NCBI RefSeq assembly: GCF_020687765.1
Contig: NZ_JAJEWJ010000002.1
Location: 310,001-374,000, forward strand
Length of the DNA stretch: 64,000 bases
Origin: Sphingobacterium sp. FBM7-1
GTDB lineage: Bacteria > Bacteroidota > Bacteroidia > Sphingobacteriales > Sphingobacteriaceae
Reading direction: 5' to 3'
The position numbers were made by a program, and so were the translations under genes. Below, one piece after another: positions 45,557-54,240 of this stretch. The notes below the pieces were generated by a model. That model ran no database searches. It had not been told where the DNA came from and saw only the letters and a list, made by a program, of their open reading frames with translations. Positions within the stretch are counted from its first letter, which is position 1. Every line of letters starts with the position of its first letter.

Positions 45557-46735
45557 ATGTGGAATATGAAAAATAAGAAACTAAAGATGGGCATGGTCGG
45601 TGGTGGGTTGACCGGCTTTATCGGTGCGATCCATTTGCGGGCAGCGCTGATGGAAAATAAGATTGAATTGGTTTGTGGGTGTTTTAGTTCAAAGCCCGAG
45701 GTTTCGCTAGACTCCGGAAGGTATTATAATCTTCCGGACGACCGCATATACCGTTCGTATCAGGAGATGTTTGAAAAAGAAATGGTCTTGCCGGAAGAGG
45801 AACGAATGGATTTTGTCGTCATCGTAACGCCGAACAAACATCATTTCGAACCGGCAATGCTTGCCTTGAACAATGGGATACACGTGGTGTTGGATAAACC
45901 CATGACGTTTTCTTTGGAAGAAGCGAAAATTTTACAGCAGAAAGTGGCGGAAACGGGATTGGTTTTGGCCGTGACGCACGTCTACTCCGGCTATCCGGCG
46001 GTTAAGGAAATGAAGACGCGGATAGCGGCAGGCGAATTAGGTAAACTCCGCCGTATTTATGTAGAGTATCCGCAAGGCTGGCTGGCGGAGCGCATTGAAA
46101 TTGAAAGTGGAAATAACGCGGGGTGGCGAACCGACCCTAGTTTGTCGGGAAAGGCCGGATGTATGGGTGATATTGGAACGCATGCCTGGCATTTATGCGA
46201 ATATGTTTCCGGCCTGCAGGTGCAAGAAATGTGTGCCGAGCTGAATACATTTGTACCCGGGCGCCCTATTGATGATGATGGGACGGCCATGATGCGTATG
46301 GAGGACGATGTGAAAGCTTTGCTAGCGGCTAGTCAGATCGCAATTGGCAATGCGAATCATATTAATATCCGTGTTTACGGCGAGAAAGGTAGTTTGAAAT
46401 GGGTGCAAGAAGATCCCAATAAGCTATTTCTCAATACGATTCATAAACCCGAACAGACGATTTATATCGGTGGAGACTATCCTTATTTAAGTCAGCGCGC
46501 GCAATGGAATATACGAACGCCGGGAGGTCATCCCGAAGGGTTTATCGAAGCTTTCGCTAATATCTACCGTAATTTCGCGCTTACTGTGGCAGCGTATAAA
46601 GCAGGTGAACAACCCACGCCGGAAATGTTGGATTTTCCAGATGTGCACGATGGTGTGAGAGGTATGCAATTTATTGAAACGATCGTAAAAGCGGGCTGGA
46701 ATGATGATACGAAATGGGTTAAATGGGTGGAATAG
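45557..46735 (+). CDS. Gfo/Idh/MocA family oxidoreductase, cytoplasmic type
   Basis: 392 aa (start 45557, or 45566 at MKNKKLKMGM). Rossmann motif KMGMVGGGLTGFIGAIH, DKPMTFS in the EKP position, VTHVYSGYP, GDIGTHAWHLCEYVSG, and a C-terminal substrate-domain tail ending FIETIVKAGWNDDTKWVKW. No signal peptide, in contrast to the neighbour 11 bp upstream. Probably an NAD(P)-dependent sugar dehydrogenase or epimerase-like enzyme acting on a monosaccharide released from RG-I (inference). The substrate cannot be told. Confidence 0.82.
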   Translation: MWNMKNKKLKMGMVGGGLTGFIGAIHLRAALMENKIELVCGCFSSKPEVSLDSGRYYNLPDDRIYRSYQEMFEKEMVLPEEERMDFVVIVTPNKHHFEPAMLALNNGIHVVLDKPMTFSLEEAKILQQKVAETGLVLAVTHVYSGYPAVKEMKTRIAAGELGKLRRIYVEYPQGWLAERIEIESGNNAGWRTDPSLSGKAGCMGDIGTHAWHLCEYVSGLQVQEMCAELNTFVPGRPIDDDGTAMMRMEDDVKALLAASQIAIGNANHINIRVYGEKGSLKWVQEDPNKLFLNTIHKPEQTIYIGGDYPYLSQRAQWNIRTPGGHPEGFIEAFANIYRNFALTVAAYKAGEQPTPEMLDFPDVHDGVRGMQFIETIVKAGWNDDTKWVKWVE

Positions 46736-46775
46736 ACATGCGCTCTCGTGGGCAACACTTACTAAGGAGGAAGAA

Positions 46776-46820
46776 CAGGTGACGGCAGGTTGCAACCTGA
46801 CCAGCAAAACAATAACTTCG
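46776..46820 (+). promoter_or_regulatory. CE12 esterase promoter, CAGG-type
   Basis: CAGG at 46776 and CAGGTTGC at 46786-46793, 10 bp apart, then 19 bp to TAACTTCG (46813-46820), a -7-like element. CAGGTTGC here is also the left part of a perfect 14-bp palindrome, CAGGTTGCAACCTG (46786-46799), which could bind a dimer. The CE12 ATG is 40 bp past the -7 box. Confidence 0.68.
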
Positions 46821-46860
46821 TGTATATCTTTAGTAGAAATAAACTTAACACCTAATCGAC

Positions 46861-48171
46861 ATGATTAATTTACGCCGTATCGCCTTAAATGCGATATGCC
46901 TGTTTAGCGCACTGGCGCTATCCGCTCAAATTAAGCCACAAGAGTTTAACTTTGGAAAAGCTTATAACGATGAAGCTGTTGTCGTAAAAACGGCGATCCC
47001 TTACCATGCCAATGGACAATATGGTTTCGAATTTGGTTCCGAAAAGCATGTCCGCATTGGCGAAGGGAGTGATGCCCTTTTTAGTAACCAACCTTTTTAT
47101 TTCTCTGTCAACTTGCCCGAGGGAAACTATAAGGTCACAATTGGGTATCAAGGTCTACTCGATAGTACTTTTAAGAGTACCGTACGCTCCGAATCGCGGA
47201 GATTGCACCTGGAGCAAGTTAAGATTCAACCGCATACGGTCGCCGAACACAGCTTTATTGTGAACAGAAAAGATGCACTTATTCGTGAGGGGGAATATGT
47301 GCAATTAAAAAAGCCTCGGGAAATCGAAAAGTTAGATTGGGATGATAAGCTTACTTTAGAGTTTCAACATACTAACCATATCCGTTTTCTACGGATCGAG
47401 CAGGTGACGGATGTCCCGACCATCTTTTTAGCGGGTAACTCGACGGTGGTGAATCAGGAACATGAGCCTTGGGCATCGTGGGGGCAGATGATCCCGCGGT
47501 TTTTCGATGATCAGGTAGCGGTTGCTAATCATGCAGAATCCGGCTTAGCCTTAAGTTCTTTTTTGGCATCTAAACGATTGGATAAAATACTGTCTGTTGC
47601 CAAACCCGGTGATTACCTTTTTATTGAATTTGGTCATAACGATCAAAAAGAGAAAGGTGATAAAGCCGGTGCTTATAACGGATATACCGAGCGGATGCGA
47701 CATTTTGTTGAAGCTTTCCGTGCGGTAGGGGGGCAGCCTGTTATTGTGACGTCTACTGCGCGACGCGCTTTCGATTCGGATGGGCAGTTACAGTATACCT
47801 TGGGTGATTATCCTGATGCCGCGCGAAAAGTGGCTCAAGAACTGCAAGTTCCGCTGATTGATTTGAATAAAATGACGCGGACATTTTACGAGTCCTTAGG
47901 GGTGGAAGGTTCCAAGCAAGCATTGGTACATTATGCCGCTAATACATTTCCAGGACAACCCGAACCCTTGCAAGATAATACACATTTTAATACTTATGGT
48001 GCTTACCAAATAGCAAAAATGGTTTTGCAGGGAATGATAGCGAACCAGTTGCCAATGGTTGATCATGTTATTGATTTTGAAGGGTATAATCCTGCAAAAC
48101 CGGATGCTGTTCAGGCTTGGGAATGGCCGTTGAGTGTGAAGAATAGTGATTTGAAGCCAGACGGGAACTAA
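46861..48171 (+). CDS. CE12 rhamnogalacturonan acetylesterase (SGNH hydrolase)
   Basis: 436 aa, signal peptide ending LALSAQ. Removes acetyl groups from GalA of RG-I so that lyases can act. An N-terminal galactose-binding-like beta-sandwich (about 25-182, FNFGKAYNDEAVVV) is followed by the SGNH domain: block I FLAGNSTVV (nucleophile Ser194), block II AESGLALSSF, block III FIEFGHNDQ (Asn260) and block V QDNTHFNTYGA (Asp372, His375). The complete catalytic set is present and the length fits YxiM/RhgT-type CE12 with an added N-terminal domain. Confidence 0.92.
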   Translation: MINLRRIALNAICLFSALALSAQIKPQEFNFGKAYNDEAVVVKTAIPYHANGQYGFEFGSEKHVRIGEGSDALFSNQPFYFSVNLPEGNYKVTIGYQGLLDSTFKSTVRSESRRLHLEQVKIQPHTVAEHSFIVNRKDALIREGEYVQLKKPREIEKLDWDDKLTLEFQHTNHIRFLRIEQVTDVPTIFLAGNSTVVNQEHEPWASWGQMIPRFFDDQVAVANHAESGLALSSFLASKRLDKILSVAKPGDYLFIEFGHNDQKEKGDKAGAYNGYTERMRHFVEAFRAVGGQPVIVTSTARRAFDSDGQLQYTLGDYPDAARKVAQELQVPLIDLNKMTRTFYESLGVEGSKQALVHYAANTFPGQPEPLQDNTHFNTYGAYQIAKMVLQGMIANQLPMVDHVIDFEGYNPAKPDAVQAWEWPLSVKNSDLKPDGN

Positions 48172-48322
48172 GTGGTGAAACATAGGCTTGCTTTCTTATT
48201 TGTTTTTGTCGTTATGCTGTTGTTTGGCCAGTTGCAAGAGACCGCACACCTAGCGAGGGAAGGTACCTCCAGTTGATCCCAAACAGCTGCGTCATATTTG
48301 ACGGGGCCAATGCATGTAGGTG

Positions 48323-48367
48323 CAGGACGGCACAGGTTGCTGTCCATGGTACAAAAGAATAACTTAG
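48323..48367 (+). promoter_or_regulatory. CAGG-type promoter pointing antisense into the DUF6250 gene
   Basis: CAGG at 48323 and CAGGTTGC at 48333-48340, 10 bp apart, then 19 bp to TAACTTAG (48360-48367), exactly the layout of the other copies. It points forward, but the next base range is the 3' end of the reverse DUF6250 gene (stop at 48369). The next forward gene is the PL26 at 49101. It could drive a long-leader PL26 transcript antisense to DUF6250, or be a relic. The same bases (48324-48344) also form an 8-bp stem (one G-U pair), so a 3'-end hairpin for the CE12 gene is the alternative. Confidence 0.5.
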
Positions 48368-48368
48368 T

Positions 48369-49064
48369 TTAATTGTTAAGCCGATAAATACGTACGTTAT
48401 CAATCGCTTGACGGGAATAGGTGGAACGTAATCCGAAATAACCGGAAGTTAAAGGGTCTGGATCATTATGGCGAAACAGTTCTTGGCCGTCCACGGTAAA
48501 GGTTGTCACGCCGTCTACGACTTCGGTGCGGACATGATAAGTGTGATTAGCTTCCAGTTTACGGTCGTGCTCATAAAGTAAGGGCTTGGTACCGTCGCCT
48601 ACATATTTCCGAAAACGGGTCGTCGTATTGGTGTTACCACCCATACCTACATAATATAATGATAAGGAGTCATAACTTTCAAATACACCGGATCTGGAAA
48701 ATAGCTTTTCATGACGTGGATCGCTGGCCATCCAAAATTGATTTAGATCAGAGAGCCGATCATTGGCACCTGTATCTACCACTACCGTCCGTTCGTACTC
48801 AATGGCAAAATTTCCGTCCAGTACCTTATTTAACCATACCGTTACGCCTCCATAAGTGTCTAGCCAAAGTTTACCGTCGGCTACATAGACGCGTGACCCT
48901 GGCTCTGGCGCTATTTCTGCGATCCATAATGTGCTGTCCAATCCCTGTTCAAACGAGTCTTCGAATAAAAGTCCAGCCTCATTGGAACGGTCCGGATTAG
49001 ACTGGCAAGAGTAAAACATTGTGATAATGCCAATTGACGAGAGTATCGAATATATCCATTTCAT
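48369..49064 (-). CDS. DUF6250-type lipoprotein, concanavalin-like fold
   Basis: 231 aa from MKWIYSILSS; an upstream in-frame Met at 49085 would add seven residues before the signal. Lipobox-like MFYSC gives Cys20. The mature part (FEDSFEQGLDSTLW, then WLDTYGGVTVWLNKVL, GNFAIEYERTVVV, HVRTEVVDGVTTFTVDGQ and ending AIDNVRIYRL) is a jelly-roll typical of DUF6250/DUF1080-like domains (family name from memory). Often placed beside rhamnogalacturonan lyases. Divergent from the PL26 gene with only 36 bp between start codons. Probable RG-I binding partner or accessory of PL26; no catalytic residues assigned. Confidence 0.75.
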   Translation of the reverse strand: MKWIYSILSSIGIITMFYSCQSNPDRSNEAGLLFEDSFEQGLDSTLWIAEIAPEPGSRVYVADGKLWLDTYGGVTVWLNKVLDGNFAIEYERTVVVDTGANDRLSDLNQFWMASDPRHEKLFSRSGVFESYDSLSLYYVGMGGNTNTTTRFRKYVGDGTKPLLYEHDRKLEANHTYHVRTEVVDGVTTFTVDGQELFRHNDPDPLTSGYFGLRSTYSRQAIDNVRIYRLNN

Positions 49065-49100
49065 AAGCCAAAAATAAACAAACAAACGCCAAAAACCAGC

Positions 49101-51845
49101 ATGCGTAGATCAGAAAATAAAACGAGTAGGGATTCGAGACGAGCGTTTCTAAAGCAGTCGACGCTCTTGTTATCGAGTGCACCATTATATGGGAATGCCT
49201 CATTTGCATCATTCCCTCTCAAGGCAAAGTCACAAACAGAAACCAAACTGCATTGGTTGGGAAGTCAAGCCCCGGCGGCTGATCGCGGTGTAACCTGGGG
49301 TGTGCCGTGGCGCAAAGGGGCGCTGCAGGATACCGAAAAGCTGCTATTGACGGCGGGGGGGAAATCCAACTCCGACGTGCAACATTGGGTGACGGCGCGA
49401 TGGCCGGATGGATCCGTTAAATGGTCGGCGCATGCCGCGGTATGGGGACAGGAAGGTGCCGGATCGGATCTAACTTTGCGTGCAACGGACGGAGTCGTTA
49501 ATCCAGGAGATCGGTCGATAGGTGTGGTAGAAAACGATGATAGCGTACATGTAGATACCGGCGCCATGCAGTGCGTGTTCGCTAAAAACGGGAGTCAACT
49601 GATTCGGTCTATTCAAGTGGGGGAAAGAACGACGGCTACGGATGGGGAATTGATACTCCATTGGCAGAATCTGCCGGAACCTACCGTGGGAGAAGCATTG
49701 TTGAGTGAAGCGTTAAAAAGCGAAATTCGGGATACCGTGGTGGAACATGCCGGCCCTATCCGCGTGGTTATCAAAATTACGGGTATACATCGTTCGGATA
49801 CCGGACGCGAGTTATTGCCTTTTACGGTGCGTTGTTATTGTTATCTTCATACGACATCGATACGTATGGTGCATACCTTAGTGTATGATGCCGATGAATA
49901 TAAAGATTTTATCCGCGGAGTGGGCGTTCGCTTTGCCGTACCGATGAGCGACGCCTTGTATGATCGGCACATCCGATTTTGCGGGGACAATGGCGGCGTA
50001 TTCGGAGAAGCGGTAAAGGGATTGACCGGACTAAGACGTGATCCGGGGCAAGAAGTTCGGGAGGCACAGATCGCCGGACGGGCGACACCGCCCATTGCTG
50101 ACTTCCACCCGAGTGTGGCTAACGGGCTACCTTATATACCGTCTTTTGGTGATTACTCGCTGACGCAGCTATCACCAGATGGTTTTGAAATCCGGAAACG
50201 TACAACGGCAGGTCATGGCTGGCTAGCTTCGGCGCACGGACAGCGGGCCGCAGGAGGAGGCTATATTGGAGGTGCCAGCGGGGGATTAGTATTTGGTATC
50301 CGAAATTTCTGGCAAAGTTTCCCGGCACAGATAGATGTTCGGCACGCCCATACGGAGTCGGCCGAGCTGACCTTGTGGCTGTGGGCGCCCGATGCACCGG
50401 CTATGGATCTTCGATTTTACCACGACGGCATGGGACAGGATACGTATAAAGAACAACTAGCAGGCTTGGATATTACTTACGAGGATTACGAGCCAGAATT
50501 TGGTACGCCTTATGGGGTTGCCCGGACAAGCGAACTAGAGATCTGCGCCCTGGATCATACACCCACACATGCGGAACTGGCCGATAGGATGAAAGATATA
50601 CAGGATCCTCCATTGTTGGTATGTCGTCCAGCGGATTATGAAACAAGCGGTGTTTTTGGCGGTGCCTTTACCGCTGCGTCTTCCCAACGTGCAGGCGAAC
50701 AGGCGATAGAAACACAGTTGGCCTTTTATATAGACTATTACAATAAGCAGATCGAACAGCACCGCTGGTACGGGTTTTGGAATTACGGGGATGTTATGCA
50801 CGCGTACGACTACGACCGCCATATGTGGCGGTATGACGTAGGCGGTTTCGCATGGGATAATTCAGAGTTGTCTACCGACCTTTGGTTATGGTATTATTTC
50901 TTGCGTTCGGGCCGGCGCGATGTATTCCGCATGGCGGAAGCCATGACCAGGCATACCGGTGAAGTAGACGTTCATCATATCGGTCGCTTTGCGCCGCTCG
51001 GATCACGTCACAATGTAATGCACTGGGGCTGTAGCGCCAAACAGTTGCGTATTAGTACCGTTATCAATCGTCGTTTTTTGTATTATCTCACGGCCGATGA
51101 GCGCATAAGTGATCTGATGCGCGAACAGATCGACGCGGCTCATGCGCTCCAGCGCATTGTGCCTGGTCGGAAAGTCGGGCAAATAGCCGCTACGGACGCA
51201 AATAAAGTGAGTATGTCGTTCGGTACGGATTGGGGAGCTTTGGCATCGGCTTGGTTTACGGAATGGGAGCGGACCGGCGATGAACGTATCAAACAAAGGC
51301 TGTTAAATAGTATGAAAAGTATTGGGGAGCAGCCTTATGGTTTTTTGACGGGTTCGGCAAATATGGACCTAAATACAGGGCGTTTTGATCAGGTCGGACA
51401 TCGTAACATACGTGTATCGCACCTCAACGCTGCTTTCGGCTTGTCTGAAATATGTACCGAGCTTATTGACGCATTTGATGTTCCGGCGTTTACAAAAGCC
51501 TGGATGCAATATTGTGAAGCTTATAATGCCGACGCGGCCTGGCAGAAGAGACATCTCGGTCAGATCTTTAAAACACCTAACTTAGGGCAAGGACACAGCC
51601 GGCTTACGGCCTATGCCGGATGGTTTTTAAAAGATGAAGCGCTTAAGCGGCGCGCTTGGAGAGAATTTTACGCGGGCGCAGCAGGCATGAAATTAGGCAT
51701 ACCGCCAACAATTCATTTGGTGCCACCGGCGGTACTCAGCGAGCGGGATGAGGCGCCTTTATCTACCAATGCCGTGGCGCAATGGAGTTTAGCGGCGATG
51801 CAATGCTTGGCATTTGCAGGTAATCCACCCGAGGTGGGGAAATAA
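49101..51845 (+). CDS. PL26-type exo-rhamnogalacturonan lyase, Tat-exported
   Basis: 914 aa. The N-terminus has a near-perfect twin-arginine motif, SRRAFLK (12-18). Length and layout fit the exo-rhamnogalacturonan lyase family (PcRGLX-like, PL26): an N-terminal beta-domain (about 50-230, TWGVPWRKGAL, VTARWPDGSVKWSAHA), a middle beta-domain, then an (alpha/alpha)-type domain with YYNKQIEQHRWYGFWNYGD, WDNSELSTDLWLWYY, HHIGRFAPLGSRHNVMHWG and YGFLTGSANMD. Releases disaccharides or unsaturated ends from RG-I chains. The cramped 36-bp divergent gap leaves no room for a CAGG-type promoter; see the 48323 site. Family call is from memory of sequence features, not from a search. Confidence 0.75.
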   Translation: MRRSENKTSRDSRRAFLKQSTLLLSSAPLYGNASFASFPLKAKSQTETKLHWLGSQAPAADRGVTWGVPWRKGALQDTEKLLLTAGGKSNSDVQHWVTARWPDGSVKWSAHAAVWGQEGAGSDLTLRATDGVVNPGDRSIGVVENDDSVHVDTGAMQCVFAKNGSQLIRSIQVGERTTATDGELILHWQNLPEPTVGEALLSEALKSEIRDTVVEHAGPIRVVIKITGIHRSDTGRELLPFTVRCYCYLHTTSIRMVHTLVYDADEYKDFIRGVGVRFAVPMSDALYDRHIRFCGDNGGVFGEAVKGLTGLRRDPGQEVREAQIAGRATPPIADFHPSVANGLPYIPSFGDYSLTQLSPDGFEIRKRTTAGHGWLASAHGQRAAGGGYIGGASGGLVFGIRNFWQSFPAQIDVRHAHTESAELTLWLWAPDAPAMDLRFYHDGMGQDTYKEQLAGLDITYEDYEPEFGTPYGVARTSELEICALDHTPTHAELADRMKDIQDPPLLVCRPADYETSGVFGGAFTAASSQRAGEQAIETQLAFYIDYYNKQIEQHRWYGFWNYGDVMHAYDYDRHMWRYDVGGFAWDNSELSTDLWLWYYFLRSGRRDVFRMAEAMTRHTGEVDVHHIGRFAPLGSRHNVMHWGCSAKQLRISTVINRRFLYYLTADERISDLMREQIDAAHALQRIVPGRKVGQIAATDANKVSMSFGTDWGALASAWFTEWERTGDERIKQRLLNSMKSIGEQPYGFLTGSANMDLNTGRFDQVGHRNIRVSHLNAAFGLSEICTELIDAFDVPAFTKAWMQYCEAYNADAAWQKRHLGQIFKTPNLGQGHSRLTAYAGWFLKDEALKRRAWREFYAGAAGMKLGIPPTIHLVPPAVLSERDEAPLSTNAVAQWSLAAMQCLAFAGNPPEVGK

Positions 51846-51850
51846 AAAGG

Positions 51851-51895
51851 CAGGATGCCGCAGGTTGCCGCATTGTTTGTTTTGTAATATATTTG
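51851..51895 (+). promoter_or_regulatory. Cassette 2 promoter, CAGG-type
   Basis: CAGGATGCCG at 51851 and CAGGTTGCCG at 51861 form a clear 10-bp direct repeat, then 19 bp (from 51869) to TATATTTG (51888-51895), a perfect TAnnTTTG -7 box. It is the best copy of the CAGG class. The first FAS1 gene of cassette 2 starts 107 bp after the -7 box; the leader is very poor in G and holds CACTAAC (51938) and CGATTAAT (51951). Confidence 0.8.
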
Positions 51896-52002
51896 ACATA
51901 TAAACACAATTAACCCAATAAACTAATACTAATCTAACACTAACACGAAACGATTAATTAAACAGTAAACTTTAAATTTTTATAAACCTATAAAACTATG
52001 GT

Positions 52003-54231
52003 ATGCATTTTTACAAATTAACCTTATTAGTAGGGCTGTTGACGGTATTTTGCCTGAGTTGTCGTAAAGAAGCTTTCGACGAGTACTACAGCCGGCCGGA
52101 TGACTTGGAGTCTCCGATATACACGCGCTTAGAAGAGGAAGGGAGGTTCTCCAAATTCCTGCAGTTAATTGAAAAAGCCGGTTATATGGAAACCCTGAAT
52201 CAAGCTGGTTATTGGACCTTATTTGCGCCGAACGACGAGGCCGTGAATCAATTTCTCCAGGAACATAATTATGCTTCTGTCGATCAAGTTCCGGATGCAG
52301 TCGCCGAACAGATCGTGCGCTATGCATTGGTGTACAATGCTTTTCAAACCAACCACATTTCGGACTACCAATCCAATGTCGGTTGGGAAGAAGGTATGGG
52401 GTTTCGCAGACGCACCGCCTATTACGATGGCTTCCAAAAGGAAAAAGTGAAGATCGACGGTGTTGAAAAGGAAATTATTGTGGGGGCGTCGAACCGAAAT
52501 AACCGGACGGTGAATTTCGGGACACCTTATTATGTGGAGGGCGACAACAACAATAAGTATGTGACCTATTTCCACGAATTGTATCGACAAATGAATGGTC
52601 TATCCGTGGATGATTATCAGTTCTTTTATCCGACTTTAGGAGCTTCCAATTTTTACTTTATGGGTGGAACGGTTGCCAAAGCCGATATCATCGCAGAGAA
52701 TGGTGTCATTCATGAGGTAGATGCCGTAACCTTGCCGCGTCCGAGTTTAGATCAATATTTACAGGAACATGATGAATACAGCTTTTTCAGGGATTCCATC
52801 TTGCAGCAGTTTTTCGTGACCTATGAATATAGTCCTACGGCGAGTAAGACTTATGAATACCGCACCGGACAAGTGGCAGAAGTGTACATCAAAGCCTATG
52901 ATCCTATGTTAACTTTTTCACCGAATAATGAGAATTTTCTAAAAGAAGAAGATAACGATGGGCAGAAGGACGGCTATAGTATGTTTATACCCAAAAATGA
53001 GGTTATCGAGCCTTGGGTGCGGACCGTCTTTTTGGAACATTATAAAACTTTGAATCGGGTGCCTAAAGAAGTGATGGCTGATTTTGTTAATACGATGCTG
53101 TGGCAAAGTATGGTGTGGCCTAGTCAATTTGATACAAAAACGAACTCTCACGAAGAATCTGCTCGTTTTACCAAAACCGATATTACCGATAAACAAATGC
53201 TAAGCAACGGATTCTTTTATGGGACCAACAAAATCCAGGAGTCAGATTTATTTAATACGGTATATAAGCACGTGATTTTAGACCCGGATTACTCCTTGAT
53301 GCGTATGCTGTTAGAACAAGAGCATAAAAGGCTCGTGATCAATCCCGGGACTAAATTCACCTTATTTTTATTCTCGAACAGCTTGCTTAATAGTTTAGGT
53401 TATTCGTACAACGAACGCTTGAACGAGTGGTCTTGGATAGACCGGAATGGGAATACAATGGCACATGGGCAAACACAAACGCGTCTGACACGTTTGCTGT
53501 ACACACATTTAATCGAAACGCCAAATGATGAATTAGCGAATATAAATAATACGACGGGCTTTATTCAAACGGGGGATCGGGCGATACCCGGTGAGTTTAT
53601 CAAATGGAATAATGGTGATATTTATGCAGCGGGTAATGAGCGTTTGCAGGAGCCTGTAAACATTGTGGGTGCGGCGAAGTTCGGAAATAACGGACGTGTC
53701 TATTATGTAGACAAGCTTTTGGAGTTCTCAGGCGAAACGGCTGGGGAAGCAATGCTACGCGTGGCAACAGAAAATCCGAATGTCAGCCTCTTTTGGGAAT
53801 ATGTTTCCAAATCTCCGCTCTATGTAGCGAATGATCGGGTAATTACAGGGGTAGCTGGGGGAAGTTCCTACACTTTATTGATGCCCAATAATGCGGCCGT
53901 GCAACAAGCCATAAATGATGGGGTTTTACCGGCAAATCCGTCGACAGGTGATTTGGTAGGTAAGGTTCAGATCGAAAACTTTATCAAATATCACATCTTA
54001 ACCAATGTGAATGTCGCTGCAGATGGTAACCAGGATATTTTATCGGCTATTACCTTGATGAAAGACGAAAATGATGAAGCGTTGACCGTCAATGTTTCGA
54101 ACGCGGTCGGTAATCTACGATTTGTGGATAGAAAAGGCAGGACGATACCAACCGTTTACACGCCGGATATATACCTGGGCGACCGTACTGTAATACATGA
54201 ACTGAATGGGTATTTAAACTACAACAATTAG
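52003..54231 (+). CDS. Surface lipoprotein with about four FAS1 modules (cassette 2)
   Basis: 742 aa. The lipobox CLSC gives Cys20. FAS1 motifs: TLFAPNDEAVNQFL (near 66), LTFSPNNENFL (near 308), TLFLFSNSLL (near 455) and TLLMPNNAAVQQAI (near 626), each followed by IHEVDAV, VDKLL or IHELNGYL-type closers. Same size, position and start (FDEYYSRPDDL against SHYERPDWL) as the 4224 product, so it is its paralog. Probable glycan-capturing surface protein for RG-I (inference). Confidence 0.85.
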   Translation: MHFYKLTLLVGLLTVFCLSCRKEAFDEYYSRPDDLESPIYTRLEEEGRFSKFLQLIEKAGYMETLNQAGYWTLFAPNDEAVNQFLQEHNYASVDQVPDAVAEQIVRYALVYNAFQTNHISDYQSNVGWEEGMGFRRRTAYYDGFQKEKVKIDGVEKEIIVGASNRNNRTVNFGTPYYVEGDNNNKYVTYFHELYRQMNGLSVDDYQFFYPTLGASNFYFMGGTVAKADIIAENGVIHEVDAVTLPRPSLDQYLQEHDEYSFFRDSILQQFFVTYEYSPTASKTYEYRTGQVAEVYIKAYDPMLTFSPNNENFLKEEDNDGQKDGYSMFIPKNEVIEPWVRTVFLEHYKTLNRVPKEVMADFVNTMLWQSMVWPSQFDTKTNSHEESARFTKTDITDKQMLSNGFFYGTNKIQESDLFNTVYKHVILDPDYSLMRMLLEQEHKRLVINPGTKFTLFLFSNSLLNSLGYSYNERLNEWSWIDRNGNTMAHGQTQTRLTRLLYTHLIETPNDELANINNTTGFIQTGDRAIPGEFIKWNNGDIYAAGNERLQEPVNIVGAAKFGNNGRVYYVDKLLEFSGETAGEAMLRVATENPNVSLFWEYVSKSPLYVANDRVITGVAGGSSYTLLMPNNAAVQQAINDGVLPANPSTGDLVGKVQIENFIKYHILTNVNVAADGNQDILSAITLMKDENDEALTVNVSNAVGNLRFVDRKGRTIPTVYTPDIYLGDRTVIHELNGYLNYNN

Positions 54232-54240
54232 ATCCAGATT

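Noticed and set aside
48212-48403. 63-codon reverse ORF between the CE12 and DUF6250 genes
   Set aside because: No signal, domain or ribosome-binding site; it overlaps the DUF6250 3' end and the CAGG-type site, and its composition is not convincing.
49069-49076. Perfect TAnnTTTG on the reverse strand 5 nt before the DUF6250 ATG, suggesting a leaderless transcript
   Set aside because: The CAGG half-sites at the matching distance are poor (CATGCTGG), and a single 8-bp AT-rich match is easily random.
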